Shown in pieces: positions 26,801 through 35,762 of a stretch of DNA of 64,000 nt. This stretch comes from a virus: positions 1 through 64,000 of the IMG/VR virus record IMGVR_UViG_3300017917_001271; one strand, given 5' to 3'. The first letter of the stretch is position 1. Each line of letters begins with the position of its first letter. The notes beneath the pieces are model-generated. The model was given only the letters and a program-made list of their open reading frames with translations. It did not search any database and was not told the DNA's origin. A program made the position numbers and the translations under genes.

Positions 26801-29800
26801 TGAAGGTCGTGAATGGAATGTGTATAGATATACACAACTTTCAATGGATGTTTCAAACATTGAATATTCTCTAGGAAAAGTCACTGTTACTTTAACTGAC
26901 GCTGTGACAAAAGATATTGGAGAATACTTAGGTATTGATCAAACTTTAAGCTATAACGGTTTTTATAAAATTTTATCTATAACAGGTAAAGTCGTGGTCT
27001 TAGAATCAACCAAAGAACAACAACCAAAGCCGTTTACAGAACAGAGTAAAGTAGTTTTATCTTATCTTAAGTCTAGCAGAGTACCGTCAATCGATAATAT
27101 TGACCAAGCAGTTGTATTCCCAGTCAGCGATGCAGAATTAGTTTGGACTGATAATGCAGGCGATGATAAATGGGCAGTATGGCAACATTCTAATATCTAC
27201 TCAAAGACAGAAATTACAAATACTGCTCCTCAAGAAGGTCTATACTATGGTAGACAAACTCTAGTAAACAAAGAAGGTAACCTATTGTTGATTACCACAA
27301 ACTTAGGCGAAACAATCGTCTTAGATAAGACTGGATCAAACACACCTTGGTTACAAAGACAAACAATAACTGCTCCTTTTATATCAAAAGATAATAATTT
27401 TGGATATTCGGCTACGCCTGATAGTGTTACTGGTGATGTTATTGCAATATCAAAAGACAGTAGATGGCTAGCGTTAGGAACACCTCTTGCATCTGAAGTA
27501 TCTAGTAGATTTAAAGGATCATGGAGCCCATCGACTAATTATGCAGTCGATGATATTGTTTTACGAAACTTCAAGCATTACGTTTCATTAGTAGCAGATA
27601 CAAATAAAGATCCGGAAGCTTCAACTAGAACATACAACAACTTAACAGGAACAGTCACGTACGGCGCAGGTGTAGGTGCAACATTTAATGTTTTTGTTTC
27701 AGACGCAACTTATAGCGTAACAGTATCTAACCCAGGAACTGCATTTGCAGTTGGCGATACTGTAAGAATATTTGGAACAGACCTCGGCGGCGCAGCTCCT
27801 GCAAACAACTTAGTAATTAAAGTTCTTTCTATTGTTGGCGGCGCATCATCTGGACCAATTGCTCGAATCTCAGTTATTGGAGTTGCTAGAGATTTCTGGG
27901 CAGAAGTTCCTTTTATTCCAGTTGATAGCACAGGAACTAACTCTACTTTACAAAGACAAGGCGTTGTTTCTGTTTACGAAAAAGACTCTAATAATATCTT
28001 TAGTTTAGTTGCAACTATAATGAGTCCATGGCCTGCAAGCGAAGAAACATTTGGTTCAAGCCTTGCGTTCGGAGAACGTGCCCTTTTTGTTGGAGCATCT
28101 GGTTATAATAACCACCAAGGTTTTGTTTACAAATTAGTTTATAAAACTATTACTGAAGTCAGTACAACATACAATCCAATTGGCAGTTCTGGCACTAAGT
28201 TAGTTTTAACAAGTACTGCCGGAATTCGAGCAGGTATGTACCTAAAAGGTGCAGGGTTTACCAGCGGACAGTATGTTAGTTCAATTAATCAAGCAGATAA
28301 TTCTATTATAATCAGTGCAGAGCCCGATTCTGAACCAAGCGGTGTGATTGAATTTACAACAACTAGTTGGAGATATGACAGAGATAACTACATTACCCCG
28401 CAGACTGGAGCAAATAGCAAATTTGGTTCAGTTCTATCAATCAGCGATGACAGCAGTACATTACTAGTTTCTGCACCTGACGCATCGCCTGCTGGTAAAG
28501 TATTTGTTTATAAATCTGCAGATAAAGAACAGTATAGTTTGTTACATCCTGTAACTGGCACTGACAACAGTTTTGGTTTAAGCACTACTGTATCTTCTGA
28601 CGGATCTTATGTTGCAATGTCTTCAATTTATAAAGACGTTAGTAAGATTGACCAAGGTGAAGTTCAAATTTACAAATTAGGCGCTACAGCATATTCCTTA
28701 TATCAGACCCTAACAGGCATTAGACCAGAGATTGCAGAATTCTTTGGATTCAAAATATCGTTTATGAACGACTATCAAACTCTTGTTGTGTTCAGCAAAG
28801 GCGCTGACAACATTGTTAAAACAACGTTTGATGCTGCTTCTACAACGTTCGACAATAATTTAACTAAGGTCTATGACATCTTAGAAAATAATGGTAGAGT
28901 AGATGTCTATGATAGATATTCTTCACACTGGGTGTATAGTGAAAGTTTAGAAAATGACAGCACAGACGTTGATGGGTACGGTGCTGGTCTAGCAGTGGGA
29001 TCTAATCAGATTATTATTGGTGCTCCTAACAAATCCGATCAAGGATTCAAGTCAGGAAAAGTGTATCAATATAGTAAACCACAGAATAAACTAAGTTGGA
29101 ATATTCTTCATAAAGAAATTGATAAAATTGATATCAAAAAAATAAAGAGAGCATTCTTATACAACAAGACAACAAATAAATTAATTACTAATTTAGACAT
29201 CATAGATCCAGTACAAGGACAAATTCCAGGTATAGCTGAAGCTGAGATTCAGTATAAAACTTTTTATGATCCAGCAGTTTATAGTTCTGGAACAAACGAA
29301 GTTAACGTTGACGAGGGTATGGCATGGACAAAACCTTATGTTGGCGCACTATGGTGGGATCTAAGAACAGCTAAATTTATAGATAGTCACGACAGGGATC
29401 TAGTCTATAGAAATAGCACATGGAATACAATTTTCCCTTATGCAAGTATTGACATTTGTGAGTGGGTAGAAACACAATATACCCCAGACCAATGGAACGA
29501 ACTTGCAGATACTGAAGAAGGTATTGTTCTAGGTATAAGCGGCAAGAGCTTGTACGGTAACAATGTTTATGGTTTAGTTAGAAAGTACGATACTGTTTCT
29601 AAATCTTTTAGAAATACATACTACTTCTGGGTTAAAGGCAAAAAAACAATTCCAAACATTCCAACTAGAAAACTTTCAGCAAGTGATGTTGCCGCATTGA
29701 TTGAAAATCCTAGAGGAGTGGACTACAAGTACCTTGCATTAACCAGCACAAATAGTTTTAGTTTAGTAAACGTAAAGCCACTGTTAGAAGACAAAAATGT

Positions 29801-32800
29801 TATTTTAAGTGTAGAATATTGGACATCAAATGAAATAGACAAGAACATACACAGTCAATGGAAAATTATCAATAATAATATTTCAACTAATATACCTAAG
29901 ACAGTTGAACAAAAATGGTTTGATAGTCTGTGTGGAAAAGATAATCAAGGTCGTCTAGTTCCTGATCCTTTATTACCAGATAAACTAAAATATGGTATTG
30001 AGAACAGACCAAGACAGGGCATGTTTATCAACAGATTTGAAGCACTAAAACAATTTATAGAATATGTAAACATTGAATTAGCAAAGAATTTAATTGTTGA
30101 AAATCGAGATATTTCAAAATTAGAATCTTTTGAAGAAGAGCCAAGCACACTTACAGGTTTATATGATTTTGTTTTAGACTCGGATGCAGAGCTAAGATTT
30201 GCTAATATTGGAACTTTCGAGAAGCCTAGTTTCTTACCAATAATTGAAAACGGAAGGATAATCGGTGTTGATATTGTTTCTAAAGGAAGGGGTTATTTTG
30301 TAGCACCATACTTTACAATTTCAGGATCTGGCACAGGCGCAAAAATTAGAGCAAAAATTAATGTTAAAGGTCAGATAGTAGGGTACGATGTTATTTCATC
30401 AGGTGAGGGTTATACTTCTTATGACACTACAATTACTCTAAGAAATTACAGCGTTTTAGTTCACAGCGACAGTGTTGCCAACGGAGCCTGGAGCATTTAT
30501 TCTTACGAACCAACAACACAAGTGTGGAGTAGAGTACAAAGTCAAAGCTACAATGTATCAAATTACTGGACTAAAGTCGACTGGTATGCATCTGGGTACA
30601 ATCAATTCACTGCAATCGATCACTCAGTGATGACCTTCACTGATTTAGCTAACTTGTTTGCTAATATAGGCGAAACCGTAAAAGTCAAGACAACTAGTGC
30701 AGGCACATGGGTATTGTTAGAAAAATATTCTAATGTTGCTTCTTCAGACTGGACACAAACTTATAAAGTTGTTGGAAAAGAAAAAGGTACGATCCAGTTA
30801 TCTACCACTCTTTATAATTTTGAAAACAGCCTGTATGGCTTTGACGGATCTTTATACGACTCTGCAATTTTTGATAATTCAGCTGCGAAAGAACTAATAA
30901 TTATTTTAAATTCTTTAAAGAATGATATTCTAATCGAAGACTTGAAGTCTGTGTATTTGAACTTATTCTTTAATAGCGTAAGATATGCTTACAGCGAACA
31001 AAACTACATTGATTGGATTTTCAAAACTAGTTTTGTTAAAGCTCAACACAATGTTGGAGAATTAAAAGAGAAGGTAACCTACAATAGTGACAATCTTGAA
31101 AATTTTGAAGATTTTGTAAACGAAGTCAAACCTTACAGAACAAAAGTTCGTGAATACGTTAGTTCTTACAATAAAGTAGATACTAATAATCTTGTAACAA
31201 CAGATTTTGATTTACCTTCATACTACGAAAATGATAAAATAAAAACATTATCTACTACTGTAGTTAATGGTGTTATTCAAGCAGACGATAATTCAATTTT
31301 ATCTTATCCTTGGAAATATTGGTATGAAAATGCTGGATATTCGGTTACATCGTTAGTAGTTGTTGATGGCGGCAGTGGTTATAAATCTGAACCGGTAGTA
31401 AGAATAATCAGCAACAGCGGATCAGGTGCTACAGGTCGCGCATTCTATACTAACGGAAAAATAAACAGAATTGTTCTGTTAACAAAAGGATCAGGTTACC
31501 TAAGTGCGCCAACTGTTGTACTAGATGGTGGCTTAATAGACGGCGGCACTCCTGCTAAAGTAGTTGCTATTATTGGAAATGGCGTAGTACGAAGCAATTT
31601 AATTAAACTTAAATTTGATAGACTAAGTCAAAAATATTTGATATCTAAGCTGCAAGAAACTGAAGTTATTGATAACCCAACTCTAGTATCTGGATCAAGA
31701 TTGCAGTTCTCTTTAGCATGGGCACCAGATATTGTTAATACTCCTATTAATAATATAAAAAATGAAAAGTCGACAGTTTTAATTAACAATGTTGAAATTT
31801 TAAAATCTGATTATAGTTTAAGCGTAGTGAAATCAACCGCAAGAGGCTACACTACCTACACTGGCTCAATCACATTTAAGACTCCTCCAGCAGCTGGTTC
31901 AGTCATTGTAATTAACTACACTAAAGACTGGTCGTTGCTCACAGCCGCAGATAGAATTCAATATTATTACGACCCTGCCGTTGGCGAGTTAGGAAAAGAT
32001 CTAGCACAGTTAATGACTGGTGTAGACTACGGCGGCGTAAGTGTACATGGATTAAATTTTGATATTGGACTAGGTTGGGGCAGCGTTCCATACTACACAG
32101 ACAAGTGGGCCAGCTTTGACGAAACATTTGAAGATTATATTGTAACAGTTGCTGCTGACACACATTCGTTTACATTGCCTTATGTACCAGAGGCTGGTAC
32201 AGAGATGAACGTTTACTATGTAGGTAAAAATGTTGATGAATACACTGGTGACGGATTCTCTACAATCTATAATTTTAATATTGATGATGTTTACCCTCCA
32301 ACTGTAACAGTGACCGTTACAAAAGATTTTGCTGGAACAAACCTAGCAGGTTCGGATATTATTAATCTTACATCAACCGCAGGCATTAAAGTTGGAGATG
32401 TTCTAACAATGAACCCTGTAGTTGATAAGACACTGGCTTATAACACAGTTGTTACCCAAATATTAAATGGAACACAGGTAAAAATAGATCAAATCTTGTT
32501 TAAACCTATTACAGCTGGAACAGACGCTATCTTTACAAGAACGCTAGTCGATCCATTAGATTGTACTATTAATCCAAACGGAACAGTATTCTTAAAAGAA
32601 GCTATCCCAGTTGGTGCTAAAATTTCAATGACTGCATACACCAGCCCTATTAGATTAGATGACCCTAATTATACAGTAACTGGAGTGGCAAGAGTACAAC
32701 TCAATACTTTACAAAATGAATACAATGTACTTGTCACGAACTCGTATGCGTTAGAAAATTCAAAAGCAACTATTGAAGCAAACCTCGAAACAGCTAACAA

Positions 32801-35756
32801 TAATCTTGTTGACAAACAAGCAGAATTAAATGCTTTACTTGTAGTGATAGATGGTTTAGATCCAAGTGATCCGTTATATGCGCCGACTGTAAGTGACATT
32901 AATTTTATTGTTAATACTGCAATACCGGCGATCCAAGCAACCATCGCTTCTGAGCAGTCTGCATTAAATGACATAAACGACGACATTGCGGCAAATCAAG
33001 TTGCAAAAACTGCCAAGATAGCCGCAATCAATGCTCAAGCTGCATACATTAACACATTGACTCCTTTGGCGAACGATACTGCAATTATGCAGACTATTAT
33101 CTCAGACGGTATTCCAGATAGTCAAATTGATCCTACCTACAAAACATTTTCAATTCCATTATCATTTGATGTGTTTGAAGGCGACCAGTTTATTTGGAGA
33201 AAAGCAAAGAGTGACGGATCGATATTGCCACAGGATCAAGATTACGATACCGCAGTAAACGGCGGCGACTTAGCCTACAGTAGTGCAACAGGCTTGGCTG
33301 CAGATGACATTATTATCGATGGTGACGATTTTGTCACTCCAACTAGCAGCCCAGCTACAGAAGAAGTTGTTCCAGGACAAGTCGTGGATGCTGTTGCAAT
33401 CAAAGTTTACGATAGACCAAGCACAGGGTCTGCAAAAATCAAAGTTGACAGTTACATAGCAGACGGTGTTCAAACAGACTTTGAAATAACTCAGCAACCG
33501 AACACCTCAACTGCGGTTGTAGTTAAATTTACAAAAGGGGCAAGGGATCCAATTTCAGGAGTGTTATCTTCAGTTTCTGTAGTTAAGACGCTAGGAGTCG
33601 ACTATGAAGTTGACTATACTAACCGATTGATTAAATTTATCGCTCCTCCATCGCAAGGTGAAATGGTTTCAATTTTCAGCTTTGGTTTTAATGGTTCTGG
33701 CATACTGGATCTTGATTACTTTATTGGCGACGGTGTGACAACAGAGTTTATAACTAAAGCCGCGTGGGTCAAAGATGTAAATTATCTAGTATATGTCAAT
33801 GGTGAAGCTCCAAGACCAGGAACTCCTGCATTGTTTAAAACAGATGCAACATACGAAAGTTCTAATCGTATTGGATTAGTGTTTGCTGCACCTCCGGCAG
33901 CTGGTGATTTAATTAATTACGTAATTGTTAGTGGAACACAGCAAACATATTCTATAACTAAAACAGAACGATTCCCAGGAAACGGATCAGACATCTATGA
34001 ATTACAAAATATAGTCGGTGACAGTTTGCCTGCTGAATCAAACATGCTGGTTCGTGTTAACAATCAATATTTACAAGGACCAAACAACAGCTACTATACT
34101 ATAACTGGTACAAAAGTAAATTATGTTATTGATCCTGCAAAGTATGTTCCATACTCATTGTCAATTAATGATATCTATGTATATGCTGGCGGAGACTTAC
34201 TAGTATCTGGCATTGATTATATTGTTGAATTGGGTGGAATTACTATTAAGATCACACAAAATGTTCGTAAAAAGTATCTTAATAAAGAGTTGATTATAAG
34301 TGTGAAACAAACACAAGATTACGAATATATTCCGCCATCAGGTTTATTACCTGCTAGAATACAGTTTACTAAAACTTATGCTACTACTGATTTAATTGAA
34401 GTGTTAAGTTCTTATAAACACGACATTCTAGACATTCAAAGAACTGCCGTAAACGTCACATCAAGTCTAGTGTTAACACCAGACACGCCAGAGTTCTATA
34501 ATTATAGTGCAGTGGCAGGCGGTGTGATTCAATTAGACAGAACAGTTATTGATGAAAATTACGTGTGGGTAATTAAGAACGGAATACTATTAACACCTAG
34601 TGCAGATTTTATCTTAACTGAAAACAAGAAAACTATCAAGTTGGCACTCTATCCAGACCCTGCTGATGTCTTTACTATAATTACTTACGGTAGTAAGATA
34701 TTGACTTCTAGCATTTCTTATATGCAGTTTAAAGACATGCTCAACAGAGTACACTATAAACGCTTAAATGCAAACAAACAAACACGTTTAGTTAAGAATT
34801 TAAAATATACAGATAGTGTAATTGAAGTTGAAGATGCAAGTAATTTTGACTTACCAAGCGTTGGAAATAACAAGCCTGGCATTATTGAAATTCGAGGAGA
34901 GCGTATTGAGTTCTTTACAGTTTCAACTAAGGTTGAAGCAAATGTTACAACATACTTATTAGGCCAATTACGCAGAGGCACATTAGGAACTGGTGTTTCT
35001 AAAGTTCATAGAGCAGGAAGTGTTGTGCAAGATATTGGACCAAGTGAAACTATTCCTTATATTGAGAATACAATAATTGAGCAAGTCACATCAGACGGCA
35101 CAAATATTGTTCCAATTAATTTTATACCTATGGACCCAAGTACAGGTGTGACACCTGCAGGTGAGTGGACTTATAAGGACGGTTATGTGTCAACAATTCC
35201 AACAGGATATGTTCAGGCGAATGATATTGAAGTATTTGTTGGAGGTTATACTAGTGCAGAATGGGCAGCTAATGCAGAATATGCAGTAGATGATATTGTT
35301 GAAGTTGGAAATTATATGTATCGCTGTATATCTGCGCATACAAGTAGTACAGACTTCTTTGCAGACCAAAGTAACTGGGTGTTCTTTATTGGAAATATTC
35401 GTCTAAAGAAACAACCTTATTTGGTACACAACGTAAATCAAGCACCTTACAGCCCAGAAGGTGATGTTCAACTAGATGCAGAGTTTGCAGTTGACACTGA
35501 AAACAAGCAAATTAGACTGACAAATAAATTAAAATTTGGAACCAAAGTTACTGTTATAAAACGCACAGGTGTTGCGTGGGATAGCACAACAAACGTTCTA
35601 GAAGATACTAATAAGATTGCTCGCTTCTTAAAAGCAGTCCCAGGAGTGTGGTACACAAATATAGGTAAATATGAGAATAAGGCCGGAGTACCATCAACGT
35701 TTGACAGCGAAGACGGGTCATTTGACAGTACATCAATAACATTCGACCAAGGATAA
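20856..35756 (+). CDS. Giant 4966-residue baseplate/fibre protein (gene 7 position)
   Basis: One uninterrupted frame of 14.9 kb follows gp6, where T4 has gene 7. Visible parts: Tyr/Trp-rich N-terminal region (1-1400); carbohydrate-binding-like modules of the form Y-x4-IV-x5-YR starting near 1421, 1549, 1729, 2223 and 4803; six FG-GAP-like blades (2180-2740; FGxS...VGAP pattern); two pairs of GYxxxP glycine repeats (about 3132 and 3499); a coiled coil (3947-4070); beta-rich repeats to the end. Inference: a wedge-linked host-recognition fibre, or a gp7 homologue with inserted binding domains. I cannot confirm homology to T4 gp7 (1032 residues). Confidence 0.85.
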   Translation: MADKINPTGSKTSSSSLLPRYYRTDANKKFLQATVDQLIQPGTVKKINGYVGRQNSKSTTSKDIFIQATDSTRQHYQLEPGLIVKDELENTTFFKDYQDYINQIKVFGGNVKSHPRLNEQEFYSWDPHIEWDKFVNFQQYYWLPYGPDTVWIMGNQQEVVSTYKIEVKPEADNNTYVFFPNGLTENPSIKLYRGQTYRFEINSPGNPFSIKTQRVDGVTYRYDDPGVIGSAVETGVIEFAVPQNAPDLLYYVSENDVNLGGVFQVLSINENTSLNLDEDLIGKKTYKLPNGIELSNGMKVGFVGNIIPEKYKSGQYYVEGVGESIVLIEESSLEIVGPYTTSESVLFDASPFDSLPFGDATSLAGKKDYIVISRKSKDKNAWSRYNRWFHKSVIETSALANGKIASIDQTARAVRPIIEFEPNLKLFNFGTKSIADVDLIDTYTTDVFSKIEGQLGYNIDGIDVAQGQRILFSADTDIRVKNKIYRVDFLLLDGVRQIHLVEETIPSALDTVLVKQGLKNQGSWYWFDGNEWFKSQQKTSTNQPPLFDIFDDNGNSFGNKDIYDGSTFAGTKIFSYKTGNGQADSVLEFPLSYKNIDNVGDIVFNFNIASDTFQYKDVSLIVTETTNVGYLLKTLENGSTEYINGWQKSESLNNQAAVRIYKDTNKVNNFDIDIFDNINDLEDLEVRVYVNGIRKEKEFWSVASGPVYKRVVLNEDIELTDILTIKAFSKQPVNANGFYEIPVGLQNNPLNDVISDFTLGEISSHVNSIIDNIQGTFSGQFPGLSNLRDLGNITKFGTRFVQHSGPISLALYHLTSQTNNIVRAIESVQSDYNKFKRNFINIAETLGTDTDPATHVNLILQEINKDKPISFPYYFSDMAPYTGSIRSDLTVIDSRIKTYPLSTAFNLDELSNKAVLVYLQGEQLLYGKDYTFDSQGFVVISAPLAEDDSVTIYEFENTNGCFIPATPTKLGIWPKYEPKKYLDTSLVTPREVIQGHDGSIILAYGDYRDDLILELEKRIYNNIKVKYDPTIFDLSDFLPVYNRSTPYSLKEFNEVLSSNFYSWSNLIDRDFTKPLSYNSLDTRTYNYREMATPDGRTPLPGYWKGIHRWMLDTERPNICPWEMLGFSEEPAWWQEVYGPAPYTKDNLVLWEDLSNGIIREPGKPPVQNKKYIREYLKDHIPVNEFGEILSPITSGLASGVITNSTAGDFVFGDVSPVESAWRRSSYYPFAILISLLLTQPAKSFGLLLDRSRIIRNKAGQLVYKDTKVRIKPSDIVLPSIYSSSTSFKTSGIINYIVDYIQSDNLKSYKQYQYDLDNLQVRISHRIGGFTSKEKFKLLLDSKTPLTSGSVFVPSEDYEIILNTSSPIKKINYSGVVVTKLEDGYSIKGYSKTQPYFKYYNWVKSGILINVGGISESYTIWTPENQYVAGKVVSYSNRFYRVKTLHTTSASFNPAYYTLLPALPIIGGRDAYIRKEWDREEEVVLPYGTKLRTIQEVVDFLLGYGEYLKDQGFIFDNFNPELGAITNWETSAKEFMFWTTQNWSTGEDKWTEWQENQPIVLGQIVRYNGDYYRAVNNLDPESIFNYDDYVKLDGLSSVGSSVISLSPASTNLTFSAPVSVVDDIRNQFYKYEIFKVDGTPIQPQFLNNYREENAVSYTPAEDGIYGATFYLVQKEQVVILKNTTLFNDTIYSPTSGYRQERIKVSGYISSEWKGDFNVPGFIFDQAVIQDWQSWQDYALGDIVKYKQFYYTAKKSIDGTETFISENWMKLDSKPEPRLLPNWSYKASQFQDFYSLDSDNFDADQQAIAQHLVGYQKRQYLSNIIKDDVSEFKFYQGMIVEKGTQNVLNKLFDVLSAEGQESVTFYEEWAIRAGQYGASNSFENIEFVVNEDLFKNNPQGFELVPQVNTTTVDFIIRQTPNDVYVKPIGYNSNPWPVLTNNKNYLRTPGYVRSSDVKLVLKTISDIVKESITDFEDGDYVWVGFEGREWNVYRYTQLSMDVSNIEYSLGKVTVTLTDAVTKDIGEYLGIDQTLSYNGFYKILSITGKVVVLESTKEQQPKPFTEQSKVVLSYLKSSRVPSIDNIDQAVVFPVSDAELVWTDNAGDDKWAVWQHSNIYSKTEITNTAPQEGLYYGRQTLVNKEGNLLLITTNLGETIVLDKTGSNTPWLQRQTITAPFISKDNNFGYSATPDSVTGDVIAISKDSRWLALGTPLASEVSSRFKGSWSPSTNYAVDDIVLRNFKHYVSLVADTNKDPEASTRTYNNLTGTVTYGAGVGATFNVFVSDATYSVTVSNPGTAFAVGDTVRIFGTDLGGAAPANNLVIKVLSIVGGASSGPIARISVIGVARDFWAEVPFIPVDSTGTNSTLQRQGVVSVYEKDSNNIFSLVATIMSPWPASEETFGSSLAFGERALFVGASGYNNHQGFVYKLVYKTITEVSTTYNPIGSSGTKLVLTSTAGIRAGMYLKGAGFTSGQYVSSINQADNSIIISAEPDSEPSGVIEFTTTSWRYDRDNYITPQTGANSKFGSVLSISDDSSTLLVSAPDASPAGKVFVYKSADKEQYSLLHPVTGTDNSFGLSTTVSSDGSYVAMSSIYKDVSKIDQGEVQIYKLGATAYSLYQTLTGIRPEIAEFFGFKISFMNDYQTLVVFSKGADNIVKTTFDAASTTFDNNLTKVYDILENNGRVDVYDRYSSHWVYSESLENDSTDVDGYGAGLAVGSNQIIIGAPNKSDQGFKSGKVYQYSKPQNKLSWNILHKEIDKIDIKKIKRAFLYNKTTNKLITNLDIIDPVQGQIPGIAEAEIQYKTFYDPAVYSSGTNEVNVDEGMAWTKPYVGALWWDLRTAKFIDSHDRDLVYRNSTWNTIFPYASIDICEWVETQYTPDQWNELADTEEGIVLGISGKSLYGNNVYGLVRKYDTVSKSFRNTYYFWVKGKKTIPNIPTRKLSASDVAALIENPRGVDYKYLALTSTNSFSLVNVKPLLEDKNVILSVEYWTSNEIDKNIHSQWKIINNNISTNIPKTVEQKWFDSLCGKDNQGRLVPDPLLPDKLKYGIENRPRQGMFINRFEALKQFIEYVNIELAKNLIVENRDISKLESFEEEPSTLTGLYDFVLDSDAELRFANIGTFEKPSFLPIIENGRIIGVDIVSKGRGYFVAPYFTISGSGTGAKIRAKINVKGQIVGYDVISSGEGYTSYDTTITLRNYSVLVHSDSVANGAWSIYSYEPTTQVWSRVQSQSYNVSNYWTKVDWYASGYNQFTAIDHSVMTFTDLANLFANIGETVKVKTTSAGTWVLLEKYSNVASSDWTQTYKVVGKEKGTIQLSTTLYNFENSLYGFDGSLYDSAIFDNSAAKELIIILNSLKNDILIEDLKSVYLNLFFNSVRYAYSEQNYIDWIFKTSFVKAQHNVGELKEKVTYNSDNLENFEDFVNEVKPYRTKVREYVSSYNKVDTNNLVTTDFDLPSYYENDKIKTLSTTVVNGVIQADDNSILSYPWKYWYENAGYSVTSLVVVDGGSGYKSEPVVRIISNSGSGATGRAFYTNGKINRIVLLTKGSGYLSAPTVVLDGGLIDGGTPAKVVAIIGNGVVRSNLIKLKFDRLSQKYLISKLQETEVIDNPTLVSGSRLQFSLAWAPDIVNTPINNIKNEKSTVLINNVEILKSDYSLSVVKSTARGYTTYTGSITFKTPPAAGSVIVINYTKDWSLLTAADRIQYYYDPAVGELGKDLAQLMTGVDYGGVSVHGLNFDIGLGWGSVPYYTDKWASFDETFEDYIVTVAADTHSFTLPYVPEAGTEMNVYYVGKNVDEYTGDGFSTIYNFNIDDVYPPTVTVTVTKDFAGTNLAGSDIINLTSTAGIKVGDVLTMNPVVDKTLAYNTVVTQILNGTQVKIDQILFKPITAGTDAIFTRTLVDPLDCTINPNGTVFLKEAIPVGAKISMTAYTSPIRLDDPNYTVTGVARVQLNTLQNEYNVLVTNSYALENSKATIEANLETANNNLVDKQAELNALLVVIDGLDPSDPLYAPTVSDINFIVNTAIPAIQATIASEQSALNDINDDIAANQVAKTAKIAAINAQAAYINTLTPLANDTAIMQTIISDGIPDSQIDPTYKTFSIPLSFDVFEGDQFIWRKAKSDGSILPQDQDYDTAVNGGDLAYSSATGLAADDIIIDGDDFVTPTSSPATEEVVPGQVVDAVAIKVYDRPSTGSAKIKVDSYIADGVQTDFEITQQPNTSTAVVVKFTKGARDPISGVLSSVSVVKTLGVDYEVDYTNRLIKFIAPPSQGEMVSIFSFGFNGSGILDLDYFIGDGVTTEFITKAAWVKDVNYLVYVNGEAPRPGTPALFKTDATYESSNRIGLVFAAPPAAGDLINYVIVSGTQQTYSITKTERFPGNGSDIYELQNIVGDSLPAESNMLVRVNNQYLQGPNNSYYTITGTKVNYVIDPAKYVPYSLSINDIYVYAGGDLLVSGIDYIVELGGITIKITQNVRKKYLNKELIISVKQTQDYEYIPPSGLLPARIQFTKTYATTDLIEVLSSYKHDILDIQRTAVNVTSSLVLTPDTPEFYNYSAVAGGVIQLDRTVIDENYVWVIKNGILLTPSADFILTENKKTIKLALYPDPADVFTIITYGSKILTSSISYMQFKDMLNRVHYKRLNANKQTRLVKNLKYTDSVIEVEDASNFDLPSVGNNKPGIIEIRGERIEFFTVSTKVEANVTTYLLGQLRRGTLGTGVSKVHRAGSVVQDIGPSETIPYIENTIIEQVTSDGTNIVPINFIPMDPSTGVTPAGEWTYKDGYVSTIPTGYVQANDIEVFVGGYTSAEWAANAEYAVDDIVEVGNYMYRCISAHTSSTDFFADQSNWVFFIGNIRLKKQPYLVHNVNQAPYSPEGDVQLDAEFAVDTENKQIRLTNKLKFGTKVTVIKRTGVAWDSTTNVLEDTNKIARFLKAVPGVWYTNIGKYENKAGVPSTFDSEDGSFDSTSITFDQG

Positions 35757-35762
35757 AAGAAT

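Noticed and set aside
31330-31545. Possible CRISPR-like or mobile repeat in the giant gene
   Set aside because: The likeness to 30250-30440 is at protein level (GYxxxP glycine repeats), and the frame continues without break.
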